The notes under the pieces: model-generated | Database searches by the model: none | The model's input: only the letters and a program-made list of their open reading frames with translations | Told to the model about the DNA's origin: nothing | DNA from: Mesorhizobium sp. | Lineage (GTDB): Bacteria > Pseudomonadota > Alphaproteobacteria > Rhizobiales > Rhizobiaceae | Length of the DNA: 64,000 bases | Reading direction: 5' to 3' | NCBI GenBank assembly: GCA_022833215.1 | Contig: JAIPUZ010000113.1 | Span: forward strand, 1 to 64,000 | Position numbers and translations under genes: made by a program | Shown here: positions 1 to 8,546 of the stretch, one piece after another | Numbering within the stretch: position 1 is the stretch's first letter | Layout: every line of letters starts with the position of its first letter

Positions 1-1219
1 AGAAGATGAGCTTGACGACGACGGTGGTGGCGAGGATCGCCAGACCGAAATTGCCGAGCATCTTGTAGAGCGTGTCGATCAGCCAGAACATCGGCTTGGT
101 GATGAAGTGGAACCATCCCCAGTCGATGAGCAGGTCGAAGCGGCGGATGCTGCGCTCCTTCTCGTATGCGGTGATGGTCTCGACTTCCTTGGCGCCTGCG
201 AAGACCAGCGATTCGACCGTGGCCGACTGGCCGGCGGCGACCGGGATGGCATCGCTGAGGAAGTCCGCCTGATAGCGCGGGCGGCCGTCCTCGAAATAGG
301 CGAAGCGCGGCTGGAACGGCTGCTTCGCGGTCGGCACCAGCGCCACCGCCCAGTACTTGTCGGTGATGCCGAGCCAGCCGTCGCTGGACTTGCCCGGCGT
401 GTACTGCTTGTCGTCCTCGACGGCGGAGTATTTGTGCTCCTGCAGCCCTTCCTCACCGGTGACGCCGATCAGCCCCTCGTGCAGCACGTAGATCGAGGCT
501 GTGGTGGGCTTGTCGAAGCGGGTGACGCGGCCGTAGCTGAACAGGGTGACGTCGCCCGCTCCGCCGTTCTCGACCGTGTCGGACACGGTGAACAGGTAGT
601 GCTCGTCGAGCGAATAGGTACGCCTGAAGGTAAGGCCCTTCTCGTTGGTATAGGTGAGCGTGACCGGTGTGGCGGGGGTGAGGATCGGGTTGCCGTCGAC
701 CGTCCACTCTGTCTGGGGGCCGGGCACCGCGCCAGTCGCATCGCTGCCGACGAAACCGATCTCGGCATAATAGCCGTTGGGCATGGCGGCCGGGTTGAGC
801 AGCTCGATCTCGGGCGAGTTGTTGTCGACCGTCTCGCGATAATCCTTGAGCTTGAGGTCGTCGAGCCGCCCGCCGATCAGGTTGATCGATCCTTCCACGC
901 TCGGCGTGTCGATCTTTACGCGCGGCGTGCCCGCAAGCGCCTGTGCACGGCCTGCGGGTGCCGCCTGGCCATCGGGACCGCCAGAGCCGGGAATCGCGCC
1001 CTGTCCGGGTGCGGCTTGTCCCGGCGCGGTTTGGCCCGGCGCGGTCTGGCCGGGTGCCGGCAGGTCGTTGTTCTGCTGCGTCTGTTCCTGGCGAGCCTGC
1101 TCGATCCGGGCCGCTTCGCGTTGCGCCTCGATCCGCGGGTTCATGTAGAAGACCTGCCAGAGCAACAGGATCAGCACCGACAGCGCAATGGTTATGAAGA
1201 AATTGCGATTGTTTTCCAT
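1..1219 (-). CDS. yidC: Membrane protein insertase YidC (C-terminus cut by window edge)
   Basis: YidC inserts and folds inner-membrane proteins, alone or with the Sec translocon. The frame is open from an ATG at 1219 to the window start with no stop, giving about 406 residues. The start MENNRNFFITIALSVLILLLWQ is an N-terminal membrane anchor typical of Gram-negative YidC. A Pro/Gly/Gln/Ala-rich linker follows (about residues 45-90), then the periplasmic beta-sandwich domain. The frame runs off at IDTLYKMLGNFGLAILATTVVVKL, the first helix of the conserved insertase core. It lies 8 bp downstream of rnpA, the usual rpmH-rnpA-yidC order. Confidence is high. Confidence 0.95.
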   Translation of the reverse strand, partial: MENNRNFFITIALSVLILLLWQVFYMNPRIEAQREAARIEQARQEQTQQNNDLPAPGQTAPGQTAPGQAAPGQGAIPGSGGPDGQAAPAGRAQALAGTPRVKIDTPSVEGSINLIGGRLDDLKLKDYRETVDNNSPEIELLNPAAMPNGYYAEIGFVGSDATGAVPGPQTEWTVDGNPILTPATPVTLTYTNEKGLTFRRTYSLDEHYLFTVSDTVENGGAGDVTLFSYGRVTRFDKPTTASIYVLHEGLIGVTGEEGLQEHKYSAVEDDKQYTPGKSSDGWLGITDKYWAVALVPTAKQPFQPRFAYFEDGRPRYQADFLSDAIPVAAGQSATVESLVFAGAKEVETITAYEKERSIRRFDLLIDWGWFHFITKPMFWLIDTLYKMLGNFGLAILATTVVVKLIF

Positions 1220-1227
1220 CCTGAACC

Positions 1228-1581
1228 CTATCGTGATCCGCGGATCCGCCGGGAAAGCTCGACCCTGAGCTGGTCGAATGTGGCGCCGAGCACATCTTCG
1301 CGCCCGACGATCACATAATCGCTGCCGGGCTGCATGTCATGTGCGGCATGGGTGCGCACGGCTTCTTTCAGCCGCCGCCGGACGCGGTTGCGCACAACCG
1401 CGTTGCCGACTTTTTTGGTGACGGTGTAGCCGACGCGCGGCGCCTTGTCGTCGCCCCGGTCGAGAACCTCGACGAGGAAAAGCCGACCACGGCGCTTCTC
1501 ACCGCGCCGCACGGCCAGAAACTCCGCGCGTTTGAGAAGCCGCCCGGGCTGTGGTCCCGAAGGCTTGCCTGCGCCGGGCAA
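1228..1581 (-). CDS. rnpA: Ribonuclease P protein component
   Basis: Protein subunit of RNase P, which with the catalytic RNA matures the 5' ends of tRNAs. The 117-residue basic protein has the family signature [15 protein letters not shown] (the RNR box) preceded by [11 protein letters not shown]. It sits between rpmH and yidC on the same strand, the classical cluster. Length fits the family. Confidence 0.95.
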   Translation of the reverse strand: MPGAGKPSGPQPGRLLKRAEFLAVRRGEKRRGRLFLVEVLDRGDDKAPRVGYTVTKKVGNAVVRNRVRRRLKEAVRTHAAHDMQPGSDYVIVGREDVLGATFDQLRVELSRRIRGSR

Positions 1582-1594
1582 CGAACTCGTTCCG

Positions 1595-1729
1595 TCAGGC
1601 GCTCAGCCGCTTGCGGCCACGATTGCGGCGGGCTGCGATGACAGCGCGGCCGCCATTGGTGGCCATGCGGGCACGGAAGCCGTGGCGGCGCTTGCGAACG
1701 AGTTTGGAGGGTTGGTAGGTACGCTTCAT
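1595..1729 (-). CDS. rpmH: 50S ribosomal protein L34
   Basis: The 44-residue protein begins [18 protein letters not shown], contains the [15 protein letters not shown] core, and ends RGRKRLSA, which is diagnostic of L34. It is the first gene of the rpmH-rnpA-yidC operon. The 259 bp between it and the divergent histidine kinase should hold both promoters. Confidence 0.97.
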   Translation of the reverse strand: MKRTYQPSKLVRKRRHGFRARMATNGGRAVIAARRNRGRKRLSA

Positions 1730-1988
1730 TTATTTAATACCGCGGTGTGCGGCCCTTCTTGATTCTGCCATCGATGCGACAGGAGCTGTGCTCAGCCATT
1801 GTGACGCGACCGAAACCGCGCCGGGAGGTCAGGCCCGAGCGTGAGCGGCTTATATGGATTGGGGCCGGTGAAGTCAATTGCCGCGCAGGCCCGGTTCGCG
1901 ACGGCCGCCGCAGACAGGAAGGCTCTTTTCCCCTATGCTGTTCATGCCCGCAAAAGGGCATGGCAGAGACCGAAAAGCTCGGGAAAGC

Positions 1989-3467
1989 ATGACGCAGGAC
2001 GTGCAGCGACAGGAAACGCCGGAGCCGGCCGCGGCCACGGTTCCGCTTGCGCGCGGCCTTTCCACCAAGCTGCTGCTGCTCACCCTTGTGTTCGTGCTTC
2101 TTGCCGAAACCTTCATTTTCCTGCCCTCGGTGGCCAGCTACCGCATAAGCTGGCTGCGCGACCGGCTTGCCACGGCCGCCGCCGTTTCTATCGTGCTGGT
2201 GCAGGGCGACCCGGCCGCGCTCTCGCGCGAGGCTCAGGACGACGTCCTCATGGCCATCGGCGCCAGGGCGATCGCCATGACCGATGGCGGCGTTTCGCGG
2301 CTGCTGGTCGTGGCCGACATGCCTCCGGAAGTGGACAAGCACATCGACATGGCCAATGTGGGCATGTTCGGCGAGATCGCCGGCGCGCTCGACACGCTGA
2401 TCAACGGCGGCGGCAGCATGCTGCGTGTCTATGGGCCCGCCGGAGAGGACGAGCGCGAATTCGAGCTCATCATGCCCGACAAGGCGCTGCGCGCGGCGAT
2501 GCTGATCTATGCACGCAACGTCGCCTTGCTGTCGCTGCTCATCTCCGTTTTCGCGGCGATGCTGGTCTATGCCGCCATGGACCGCATCATGGTGCGGCCG
2601 ATGCGCAGGCTCGCCCGCTCCATGCTGTCTTTCTCGCAGGCGCCGGAAGACCCCACGCGCATCATCGCCCCGGCCGCGCGCGCCGACGAGATCGGCTTTG
2701 CCGAGCGCGAGCTTTCGCGCATGCAGGAGCGGTTGCAGAAAATGCTGGCGGAGCGCCGTCACCTAGCCGACCTCGGCCTGGCCGTTTCCAAGATCAACCA
2801 CGACATGCGCAACATGCTGGCTTCCGCCCAGCTCATTTCGGACAGGCTCTCGACGTCGAAGGACCCGACCGTGCAATCCTTCGCGCCCCGTCTGCTGCGG
2901 ACGCTGGACCGCGCCGTTTCCTATTCGGAGGGCGTGCTGGCCTATGGACGCACACAGGAGCCGGCGCCCGCGCGCCGTCTGGTGAAGCTCCATTCGCTGG
3001 TCGAGGACTTGCGCGACATGGTCAATGCCGACAGCGGCACGGAATTCGTCAATGCCGTGCCTCCCGACTTCGAGGTCGACGCCGATCCCGACCAGCTTTT
3101 CCGGGTGCTGACCAATCTCGCGCGCAATGCGGTGCAGGCAATGTCGTCCGAAGCCGACAGGGTGAGCGTGCGCCGGTTGACCGTTTCGGCCGAGCGGCAG
3201 GGGAGCGTGTGCCGGATCGTCGTCAACGACACCGGTCCCGGCCTGCCGCTCAGGGCGCGCGAGAACCTGTTCTCCGCCTTTCGGGGCGCCGCGCGGCAGG
3301 GGGGGACCGGCCTTGGGCTGGCAATCGCGCAGGAACTGGTGCGCGCCCATGGCGGAACCCTGGAGCTCGTCGGCAGCGAGAGCGGCAACACCACTTTCGC
3401 GGTGAGCATCGCCGATCGCCCCCTTCCTTTCGGCCGCGCCTTCGATGGCCAGCGCAGGCATGGCTGA
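1989..3467 (+). CDS. Membrane sensor histidine kinase
   Basis: A 492-residue two-component sensor kinase. Two membrane segments (about residues 27-45 and 170-195) flank a periplasmic sensor region of about 125 residues. The linker after the second segment looks HAMP-like (RIMVRPMRRLARSM). The phospho-acceptor is His271 in the motif KINHDMRN. The catalytic domain shows an N box (LFRVLTNLARNAVQAM), G1 (VVNDTGPGLP) and G2 (GGTGLGLAIAQELV). I chose ATG 1989 because the 37 codons upstream in the frame look like noncoding translation. No response regulator is adjacent, so the signal and partner are unknown. It belongs to the host chromosome. Confidence 0.85.
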   Translation: MTQDVQRQETPEPAAATVPLARGLSTKLLLLTLVFVLLAETFIFLPSVASYRISWLRDRLATAAAVSIVLVQGDPAALSREAQDDVLMAIGARAIAMTDGGVSRLLVVADMPPEVDKHIDMANVGMFGEIAGALDTLINGGGSMLRVYGPAGEDEREFELIMPDKALRAAMLIYARNVALLSLLISVFAAMLVYAAMDRIMVRPMRRLARSMLSFSQAPEDPTRIIAPAARADEIGFAERELSRMQERLQKMLAERRHLADLGLAVSKINHDMRNMLASAQLISDRLSTSKDPTVQSFAPRLLRTLDRAVSYSEGVLAYGRTQEPAPARRLVKLHSLVEDLRDMVNADSGTEFVNAVPPDFEVDADPDQLFRVLTNLARNAVQAMSSEADRVSVRRLTVSAERQGSVCRIVVNDTGPGLPLRARENLFSAFRGAARQGGTGLGLAIAQELVRAHGGTLELVGSESGNTTFAVSIADRPLPFGRAFDGQRRHG

Positions 3468-3601
3468 GCCAGTGTTTTGCAAGGCAGGTGAGAAAACTTA
3501 AAATGCCGGCTTGCATTTCGCAAAATCAGTCGCTAGTGAAGCGGCACGTTCGCGGTCGGCACCGACAGCCGGACGCTGGGTCGGTTCCGCCGGCCAGACG
3601 C

Positions 3602-3678
3602 GCGCCCGTAGCTCAGCTGGATAGAGCACCAGACTACGAATCTGGGGGTCAGAGGTTCGAATCCTTTCGGGCGCGCCA
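3602..3678 (+). tRNA. tRNA-Arg (anticodon ACG)
   Basis: A full cloverleaf is visible. The acceptor is GCGCCCG paired with CGGGCGC, the D stem GCTC/GAGC, the anticodon stem CCAGA/TCTGG with loop CTACGAA (ACG at 3636-3638), and the T arm has loop TTCGAAT. Discriminator G is followed by an encoded CCA at 3676-3678. The prophage begins immediately downstream, so the 3' end of this gene is the probable integration site. Confidence 0.97.
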
Positions 3679-3741
3679 CTTGCTACCCCAAAAAACTCCG
3701 GTTTCTCAGTGACTTATGGTTCATCTCGGCCAAAGTCAACA

Positions 3742-3920
3742 GGGCGCATTTCAGGGCGCGACAAAGGCTCGGGCGCTCATAGGGCGCAGGTTTCGACGGG
3801 ATTTGCCGGGATTGCTGGGTTTTCCCGGGGACGTGCCGGCGTCGGGAAAGAAAAAGGCCAGCGGGCCGATGCCGCTGGCCTTTTCTCGTGGGGCGCACTC
3901 TCGGGCGCAGTTTAGGGCGC
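3742..3920 (+). repeat. Cluster of seven GGGCGC hexamers beside tRNA-Arg
   Basis: GGGCGC begins at 3742, 3754, 3771, 3782, 3891, 3903 and 3915, mostly 11-12 bp apart, and the tRNA acceptor end also reads CGGGCGC. Spacing near one helical turn and the position at the presumed attL suggest recombinase arm-type sites, but GGGCGC is common in GC-rich DNA. Function is inferred. Confidence 0.35.
3852..3884. terminator. Bidirectional intrinsic terminator
   Basis: A 13-bp perfect hairpin, AAAAGGCCAGCGG paired with CCGCTGGCCTTTT, with A and T runs on the two sides. It would stop the leftward phage operon before the host tRNA and also rightward tRNA read-through. Confidence 0.85.
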
Positions 3921-4214
3921 AGCTTTCCCGCGCTTCCGGGCCTCGACTATCTGCATGACGCCGGCGCGGATCCGCTCGGCTGCAGCCAGCCCTCGCGCAG
4001 CGCCGATGCTGGGGCGGCGAACCATGGCTTCGTTGATTCGCCCCGTCGCGTCGCGGACGCCGTTAGGGTTCCCATACAGCCACTTGTTGCGAGCCCACTT
4101 GTCCGGCAGCCGGTCGAGGACATAGCGGCACTCGCACTCGTGGCGATAGGCTTCAGAGAAATTTGACGCTTCAGTTCCGACCTCCAGCGTGACTGTTCGC
4201 TCCAACTTATTCAT
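3912..4214 (-). CDS. Small phage protein, DUF7696-like
   Basis: A 100-residue protein with the segment EAYRHECECRYVLDRL and a C-terminal RGLAAAERIRAGV. This recalls the small phage family DUF7696 (YRHxCExRYVL followed by AAAERLR); the match is from memory. It is the last gene of the leftward arm, 28 bp before a strong terminator. Function unknown. Confidence 0.6.
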   Translation of the reverse strand: MNKLERTVTLEVGTEASNFSEAYRHECECRYVLDRLPDKWARNKWLYGNPNGVRDATGRINEAMVRRPSIGAARGLAAAERIRAGVMQIVEARKRGKAAP

Positions 4215-4515
4215 GGCGGTTTCCTTTGGACCTGTCTCTAGTCCTGGTAATCACTTGCAAATTCCGTGGCACATGCAGGCCGCTAACTATCGCTCGTGAA
4301 CAAAGGCTATCCATAAGTTGACTGCTGCGATAGCGACGAAGCCGGGGTAGGATTCTTTGGCCTTGTCGTGCGGAACGGTCGGCACAGGCCCAACTATAAA
4401 TCTCGAATGTTATCCGAAACTTCACCAATAGGTTGTTAGGTGTTGCGGATATGTTACAGACTCCTGATGGGTTCTGTCCTACATGAGAGTTTATTGACAA
4501 CAAGGGGTTATGATT

Positions 4516-5256
4516 ATGAAGAGGCTTTTGGGGGTTACCACCGCTATCGTACTTTTGGCGGGGTCCAGTGCATTCGCGGCAGACGCTATTGTTTATAGCG
4601 ACTCGATTCCGTCGCAGGCGTTCTATAGCTGGTCTGGCGGTTATGTCGGTTTCAATCTCGGCTATGGCGGTGGCAAGGCCAAGCATCCTTTCAGTATCTC
4701 TAACACATCGGGTACGCTGGCCAGCGGCTCGCTGAACATGACTTCCAGCGGTTTCCTCGGCGGCGTTCAGGCCGGCTGGAATTTCCAGCAGGATTCGTTC
4801 GTTTACGGTATCGAGGCTGACTTCCAAGGCAGCAACGTCAAGGGCGAGACTAGCGTTTCTCTTACTGACGGCACCGATACGCTCTCGGGCGAGATCGGCA
4901 CCAAGCTGAACTGGTACGGCACCCTTCGCGCCCGTCTCGGCGTTACCGCTACTGATCGCTTCCTTGTCTACGCAACCGGCGGTCTCGCTTATGGTGAAAC
5001 CAAGAGCTACATCAACGGCTCTCTGAACGGGGCAGGCTTCAGCGAAAGCGTCAAGAAGACTAAGACCGGCTGGACCGTTGGTGCAGGTGCGGAATATGCC
5101 ATCACTGACAACTGGACATTCAAGTCCGAATATCTCTACACCGATCTGGGTAAGGCTAATCTGTACTCGGATGAAATTGTGACCGGTGTTAACGGCAAAC
5201 TCGACCGGAAGTTCAACTTCCATACCGTTCGCGTCGGTGTGAATTACAAGTTCTAA
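4516..5256 (+). CDS. Outer-membrane beta-barrel protein (Omp25/Omp31-like)
   Basis: About 246 residues with a signal peptide MKRLLGVTTAIVLLAGSSAFA and cleavage after AFA. The body is a Gly/Tyr/Thr-rich beta barrel: GYVGFNLGYGGGKA, GGVQAGWNFQ, TVGAGAEYAI, SEYLYTDLG and the C-terminal HTVRVGVNYKF ending in Phe. This is the Rhizobiales porin-like OMP family (Omp25/31). Two ATGs are possible (4510 and 4516); AAGGGG at 4502-4507 favours 4516. It is oriented against its phage neighbours, has its own terminator, and looks less GC-rich and differently biased in codon use. It is probably a lysogenic-conversion gene altering the host surface. Confidence 0.85.
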   Translation: MKRLLGVTTAIVLLAGSSAFAADAIVYSDSIPSQAFYSWSGGYVGFNLGYGGGKAKHPFSISNTSGTLASGSLNMTSSGFLGGVQAGWNFQQDSFVYGIEADFQGSNVKGETSVSLTDGTDTLSGEIGTKLNWYGTLRARLGVTATDRFLVYATGGLAYGETKSYINGSLNGAGFSESVKKTKTGWTVGAGAEYAITDNWTFKSEYLYTDLGKANLYSDEIVTGVNGKLDRKFNFHTVRVGVNYKF

Positions 5257-5274
5257 TCTCCAGCCCTATAACTT

Positions 5275-5304
5275 AAAAGGCCCTGCGTTGAGCGGGGCCT
5301 TTTT
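5275..5304. terminator. Intrinsic terminator after the porin gene
   Basis: AAAAGGCCCTGC pairs with GCGGGGCCTTTT around loop GTTGA, followed by a T tract. The A run on the other side makes it usable for the converging minus-strand gene at 5318-5662. Confidence 0.85.
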
Positions 5305-5317
5305 CTTTTGCTACTCA

Positions 5318-5662
5318 CTATGGTCGACTTAATATGGAACGTTTGCGGAATTCGTAGATTCTGTTGCGCATGGCGCTTAACATTTCGCCCTGCGTTTCCA
5401 GCGCTTGAATGTGTCGCTCGATCTTGACAGCGTGTTCATCAACCGTGTCGCTCCCGTTCTCGACGGCCTGATCGGCCTCGCACACCGCGTTGATGGCATC
5501 CAGCAGCCGTTCCCCTGCCTCCGCCATGTACTCGGCATGCTCCAGCGCGTAGGCGGTCGGGGTGCGCCCGGCATGAAGGTTGCCGCGATAGATGGCGACG
5601 GCATGCTCGATGCTGGGGTGACGCCCCCACTGGTTTTCGTGCTCGCGCTGGCGCGGGTGCAT
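5318..5662 (-). CDS. Hypothetical phage protein
   Basis: 114 residues, charged and predicted helical (HAVKIERHIQALETQGEMLSAMRNRIYEF). No recognised domain. The only usable start downstream of the nearest in-frame stop is ATG 5662. It lies inside the reading frame of the preceding gene, so the two overlap over most of this gene. Confidence 0.6.
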   Translation of the reverse strand: MHPRQREHENQWGRHPSIEHAVAIYRGNLHAGRTPTAYALEHAEYMAEAGERLLDAINAVCEADQAVENGSDTVDEHAVKIERHIQALETQGEMLSAMRNRIYEFRKRSILSRP

Positions 5663-5970
5663 GATACCGCCAGGTGCTGGAACGTTCGGGCATTGATCTC
5701 GACGCGGATCGCCTCATCGTGGGCGCCTATGACAAGCGCTGTCAGACCATCCGTGTCGAAGGTCGACAGTTGTGGCAGACGCAGAATGAAGCGCACGCCT
5801 TTGCCGAACATCCAGTCGGCGTTCTTGAATGTGCTCGCGAAGTCGTAAGGGCCGCAGCGCATGGCCCGGCACACCAGCACCACGGCCCGGCGCTGGAAGT
5901 CGGTGAGCGTGCGCCCGATGTGGCGCTCGACCCACGCCGCGCGCCAGTCGATGGTTTCCTCGATGGTCAT
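5377..5970 (-). CDS. Hypothetical phage protein with out-of-frame-looking C-terminus
   Basis: ATG 5970 is preferred over 5976 because AGGA lies at proper spacing. The first ~100 residues (MTIEETIDWRAAWVERHIGR, then FASTFKNADWMFGKGVRFILRLPQ) look genuine. From about the overlap with the next gene the sequence becomes Ser/Thr/Arg/Pro-rich, as expected for a wrong frame. The true protein may end near 5660 and a base change may have removed its stop or shifted the frame. It starts 8 bp after the helicase stop. Function unknown. Confidence 0.5.
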   Translation of the reverse strand: MTIEETIDWRAAWVERHIGRTLTDFQRRAVVLVCRAMRCGPYDFASTFKNADWMFGKGVRFILRLPQLSTFDTDGLTALVIGAHDEAIRVEINARTFQHLAVSCTRASASTKTSGGVTPASSMPSPSIAATFMPGAPRPPTRWSMPSTWRRQGNGCWMPSTRCARPIRPSRTGATRLMNTLSRSSDTFKRWKRRAKC

Positions 5971-5978
5971 ATCCATTC

Positions 5979-7085
5979 CTATTTGGTGATGACGGTGATG
6001 CGCTCGGCGGCGCGGGTGACGCCGGTATAGACCCAGCGGTCGGCGTCGAGCCGGAAGGTGCTGCTCTCGTCGAACAGCATCACGTTGTCCCATTGGCTGC
6101 CCTGCGCCTTGTGACAGGTCAGGGCATAGCCATAGTCGAATTCCTCGGTGGCTCGCCTGTCACGCCAGTCGAGCGTGTCCTCGGTGCCGTAGAAGAAATT
6201 CTGAAAGACGTTGACCTCGACCGGATGCGTCAGCATGTCGTCGTCCTCCGACTTCACCGCCATGCTGATAATGCCGTGGCGGTCGGGCACGCCGGACCGC
6301 TTGACCGTCCACAGCCCGCCGTTGAGTAACTGCTTCTCCTGCTTGTTGCGCAGGCACACGAGCCTGTCGTCGCGCTGGGGCATGTCAAACTGGAAGCCAA
6401 GCAACTGCCGGATCCGGCCGTTGTAGCCACGGCGCGTCCGGTTCAGGCCGACGATCACTTGATCGGCGTCGATGACGTCCTGCGTCTCCAGTTCGTTGCG
6501 GGTGATGACCCGGCTGTCGCCATAGGTGCCGATGGTCAGCCTGCGGCCCTGGCGTATGTCCATCGACATGCGGATGATCGGGTTGTCCAGCGCCTGGCGC
6601 CGGATGTCGGTCAGCATGACGTCGGGCTCGATGCCCTCCGTGAAGTAGCCAGCGCCCTTGACTGGCGGCAGCTGGAACGGATCGCCGAGTACGAGGATGC
6701 GGGTGCCGAAAGATTCGAGATCACGGCCGAGTTCCTCGTCAACCATCGAGCATTCGTCAATGATGATCAGCTTCGCGCCCTGCACGTCGCTATCGCGGTT
6801 GAGGATGAAGAGCGGCTGGCCGTTCCGCTGTTCCTCCAATTTGTAGATCATGCTGTGGATCGTGCTGGCGCCGGCGCAGCCTTTGCGCCGGAGAACGAGG
6901 CATGCCTTGCCCGTGAATGCGCCGAAGAGGACGTTACCGCTGATGCCCTCGCGGATCGCCGTGGCGATGGTGGTCTTGCCCGTGCCGGCGTAGCCGAACA
7001 GGCGGAATACCTGTTTTCCCTTCTTGTCCTTGAGCCAAGCGTGCACGGCGTCGATCGCGGCAGCTTGCTGCGGTGTCCATTCCAT
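5979..7085 (-). CDS. RecD/Dda-like superfamily 1B DNA helicase
   Basis: 368 residues. Walker A is GYAGTGKT (31-38), Walker B is LIIIDECSMVDEE (Asp110-Glu111), motif III is GDPFQLPPV, and the C-terminal SF1 motif is GYALTCHKAQGSQWDNV followed by VYTGVTRAAE. These are diagnostic of RecD2/Dda helicases, 5'-3' translocating enzymes that phages use at forks or in recombination. It sits in the leftward recombination operon. Confidence 0.9.
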   Translation of the reverse strand: MEWTPQQAAAIDAVHAWLKDKKGKQVFRLFGYAGTGKTTIATAIREGISGNVLFGAFTGKACLVLRRKGCAGASTIHSMIYKLEEQRNGQPLFILNRDSDVQGAKLIIIDECSMVDEELGRDLESFGTRILVLGDPFQLPPVKGAGYFTEGIEPDVMLTDIRRQALDNPIIRMSMDIRQGRRLTIGTYGDSRVITRNELETQDVIDADQVIVGLNRTRRGYNGRIRQLLGFQFDMPQRDDRLVCLRNKQEKQLLNGGLWTVKRSGVPDRHGIISMAVKSEDDDMLTHPVEVNVFQNFFYGTEDTLDWRDRRATEEFDYGYALTCHKAQGSQWDNVMLFDESSTFRLDADRWVYTGVTRAAERITVITK

Positions 7086-7133
7086 AAATTGTCCGTGGGG
7101 AGGTGGGAGGCGGGGCCGAAGCCCCGCACAGGG

Positions 7134-7364
7134 TTACGACGCCTTGTAGTTCGCCGTCGATTGGTAGGTGTTCTGCTCGTCCCACTGGTCCAGCAGTTTC
7201 ACTGGGTAAAAGATTTTCCCGCCGCGCCTGATGTACTTCGGGCCTTTGCCCAGCGTGCGCCAGTTAGCGAGGGTCCGGGTGGAGATGCGCCCGTTGTAGC
7301 GGGCCGACACCTCGTCGGGGCTGAGTTCATCCAGCCCGCCGGGCTTGGGGTCGTTGTCGTTCAT
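7134..7364 (-). CDS. Excisionase/MerR-like HTH DNA-binding protein
   Basis: 76 residues with LSPDEVSARYNGRISTRTLANWRTLGKGPKYIRRGGKIFYPVKLLDQW. This is the winged-helix excisionase-type fold (helix-turn-helix, RRGGKIFYP wing). ATG 7364 overlaps the stop of the upstream gene (TGATG), so it is translationally coupled. Such proteins act as directionality factors or small regulators; which applies here is unknown. Confidence 0.75.
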   Translation of the reverse strand: MNDNDPKPGGLDELSPDEVSARYNGRISTRTLANWRTLGKGPKYIRRGGKIFYPVKLLDQWDEQNTYQSTANYKAS

Positions 7365-8461
7365 CAAAATACGTCCTCATCGTTGTTGCCTGAGTTGGTT
7401 CCCTCCTGATCGGCTTGTACATGTTCCACTTTTTCCGGTTCTTTCGCCGGTGTGCCCTCGGATTGTTCAGGAGCGGCCTTGGGCTGGCTGGGCTCTGCCG
7501 GGGCAGCGGGTTCAGCCGCCTGCGCCTTTTGACGCCCCGCGGCTTTTCCTGTGGATTTTGCCGAATCTTCCTTCTGGCCCTTGGCTGCAGCGGCCTGCTG
7601 CTGCTTGACGACTTGTTGTGCGCCGGACTTCTCGGGATCGCCTTCTTGCTCGGCATCCTCGACCGGGAACTGATCCTCGACCGTGAAATGACCCTCCCGG
7701 ATCGAGGTAAAGACGCCGATCATGTCGACCAGCTCGTCGGCCGTGGTCTGGTCCAGCGGGTGGCCTAGCTTCTTCACCAGCATGTCGCCCGTGACGCCGA
7801 TCTTGGCGAAGGCGGCGACCATCTTGTCGATACGGGCGGACAGCGGCTCGCCGTTGCCGCCCTTGAGCGTCTGGCGGCAGGCCATGATGGCGGTCTGGAC
7901 CAGTGACTTGGGCAGAACAGCGAGGATCCGGCCGCGCAGCTGGGCGCTGGCCTTGCGCGCGACGAGGTCGTCGATCTCCTTCTCGCTCTTCGTGGCCCGG
8001 CTGCGACCACCCGAGAGGTCGATGGTGTGGCGCACGGTCAGCTGCCGGGTGGAGGTGGTGTTGGTCTGCGTGTCCCACGCATAGACCTCGATCTCGGATT
8101 TGCCGTCGCTGCGGGAAAGCTCCCGGTGGCCATAGTCGATATTGCCCCAGCAGCGGGCCAGTTCCTCGGCGAGCTTGATCGTCGGGCCTTCGATTGTCTC
8201 GTCGCCGCGCGGCAGGGCGTAGAAGGCGACCTCGGCCAGCGCCATGTCCTTGCAGGCGTCAGCCATTTCCCGGCGGGCGAGGGCTGTGTCGCGAGGGAAC
8301 CGCTTGGCGAGCACCAGCTTGCCTTGCGCCTCGGCGATGGCGCGCTCCTGCTCGATGGCGACCGCACCGACGTTCATGCCGCCGGTATGGGCGACCATGC
8401 GGCCGAACGGGTTCCCCGCGTGGGAGACTTCGTGGCCGACATTGGCGGGCAGATTTTCCAT
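7364..8461 (-). CDS. Candidate phage ssDNA-annealing / recombination protein
   Basis: 365 residues. The conserved core reads FYALPRGDETIEGPTIKLAEELARCWGNIDYG, a hallmark of a common phage family I recall near exonucleases and tentatively linked to RecT/Redbeta-type annealing. A helical segment (MVAAFAKIGVTGDMLVKKLG) follows, then a low-complexity Ala/Glu/Gln/Pro tail of about 110 residues ending in an acidic NNDEDVF. Its place in one operon with a RecE-like nuclease and an SbcC-like ATPase supports a recombination role. The function is inferred. Confidence 0.6.
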   Translation of the reverse strand: MENLPANVGHEVSHAGNPFGRMVAHTGGMNVGAVAIEQERAIAEAQGKLVLAKRFPRDTALARREMADACKDMALAEVAFYALPRGDETIEGPTIKLAEELARCWGNIDYGHRELSRSDGKSEIEVYAWDTQTNTTSTRQLTVRHTIDLSGGRSRATKSEKEIDDLVARKASAQLRGRILAVLPKSLVQTAIMACRQTLKGGNGEPLSARIDKMVAAFAKIGVTGDMLVKKLGHPLDQTTADELVDMIGVFTSIREGHFTVEDQFPVEDAEQEGDPEKSGAQQVVKQQQAAAAKGQKEDSAKSTGKAAGRQKAQAAEPAAPAEPSQPKAAPEQSEGTPAKEPEKVEHVQADQEGTNSGNNDEDVF

Positions 8462-8546
8462 GAATACTCCAGAATGAAAGGTGAGGTATGTATAAGGGAG
8501 GTGAGAACCGGAATTGTACTGTAATTCCGGTGTTTATTGCGGCTGG

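Noticed and set aside
1841-3712. 623-codon plus-strand ORF over the histidine kinase
   Set aside because: Alternative frame of a kinase with all diagnostic motifs; this frame is Arg/Ala/Gly-rich and runs through the tRNA-Arg.
3683-3898. Small ORFs on both strands between the tRNA and the first phage gene
   Set aside because: They overlap the terminator and the GGGCGC cluster, lack ribosome sites and have no integrase features.
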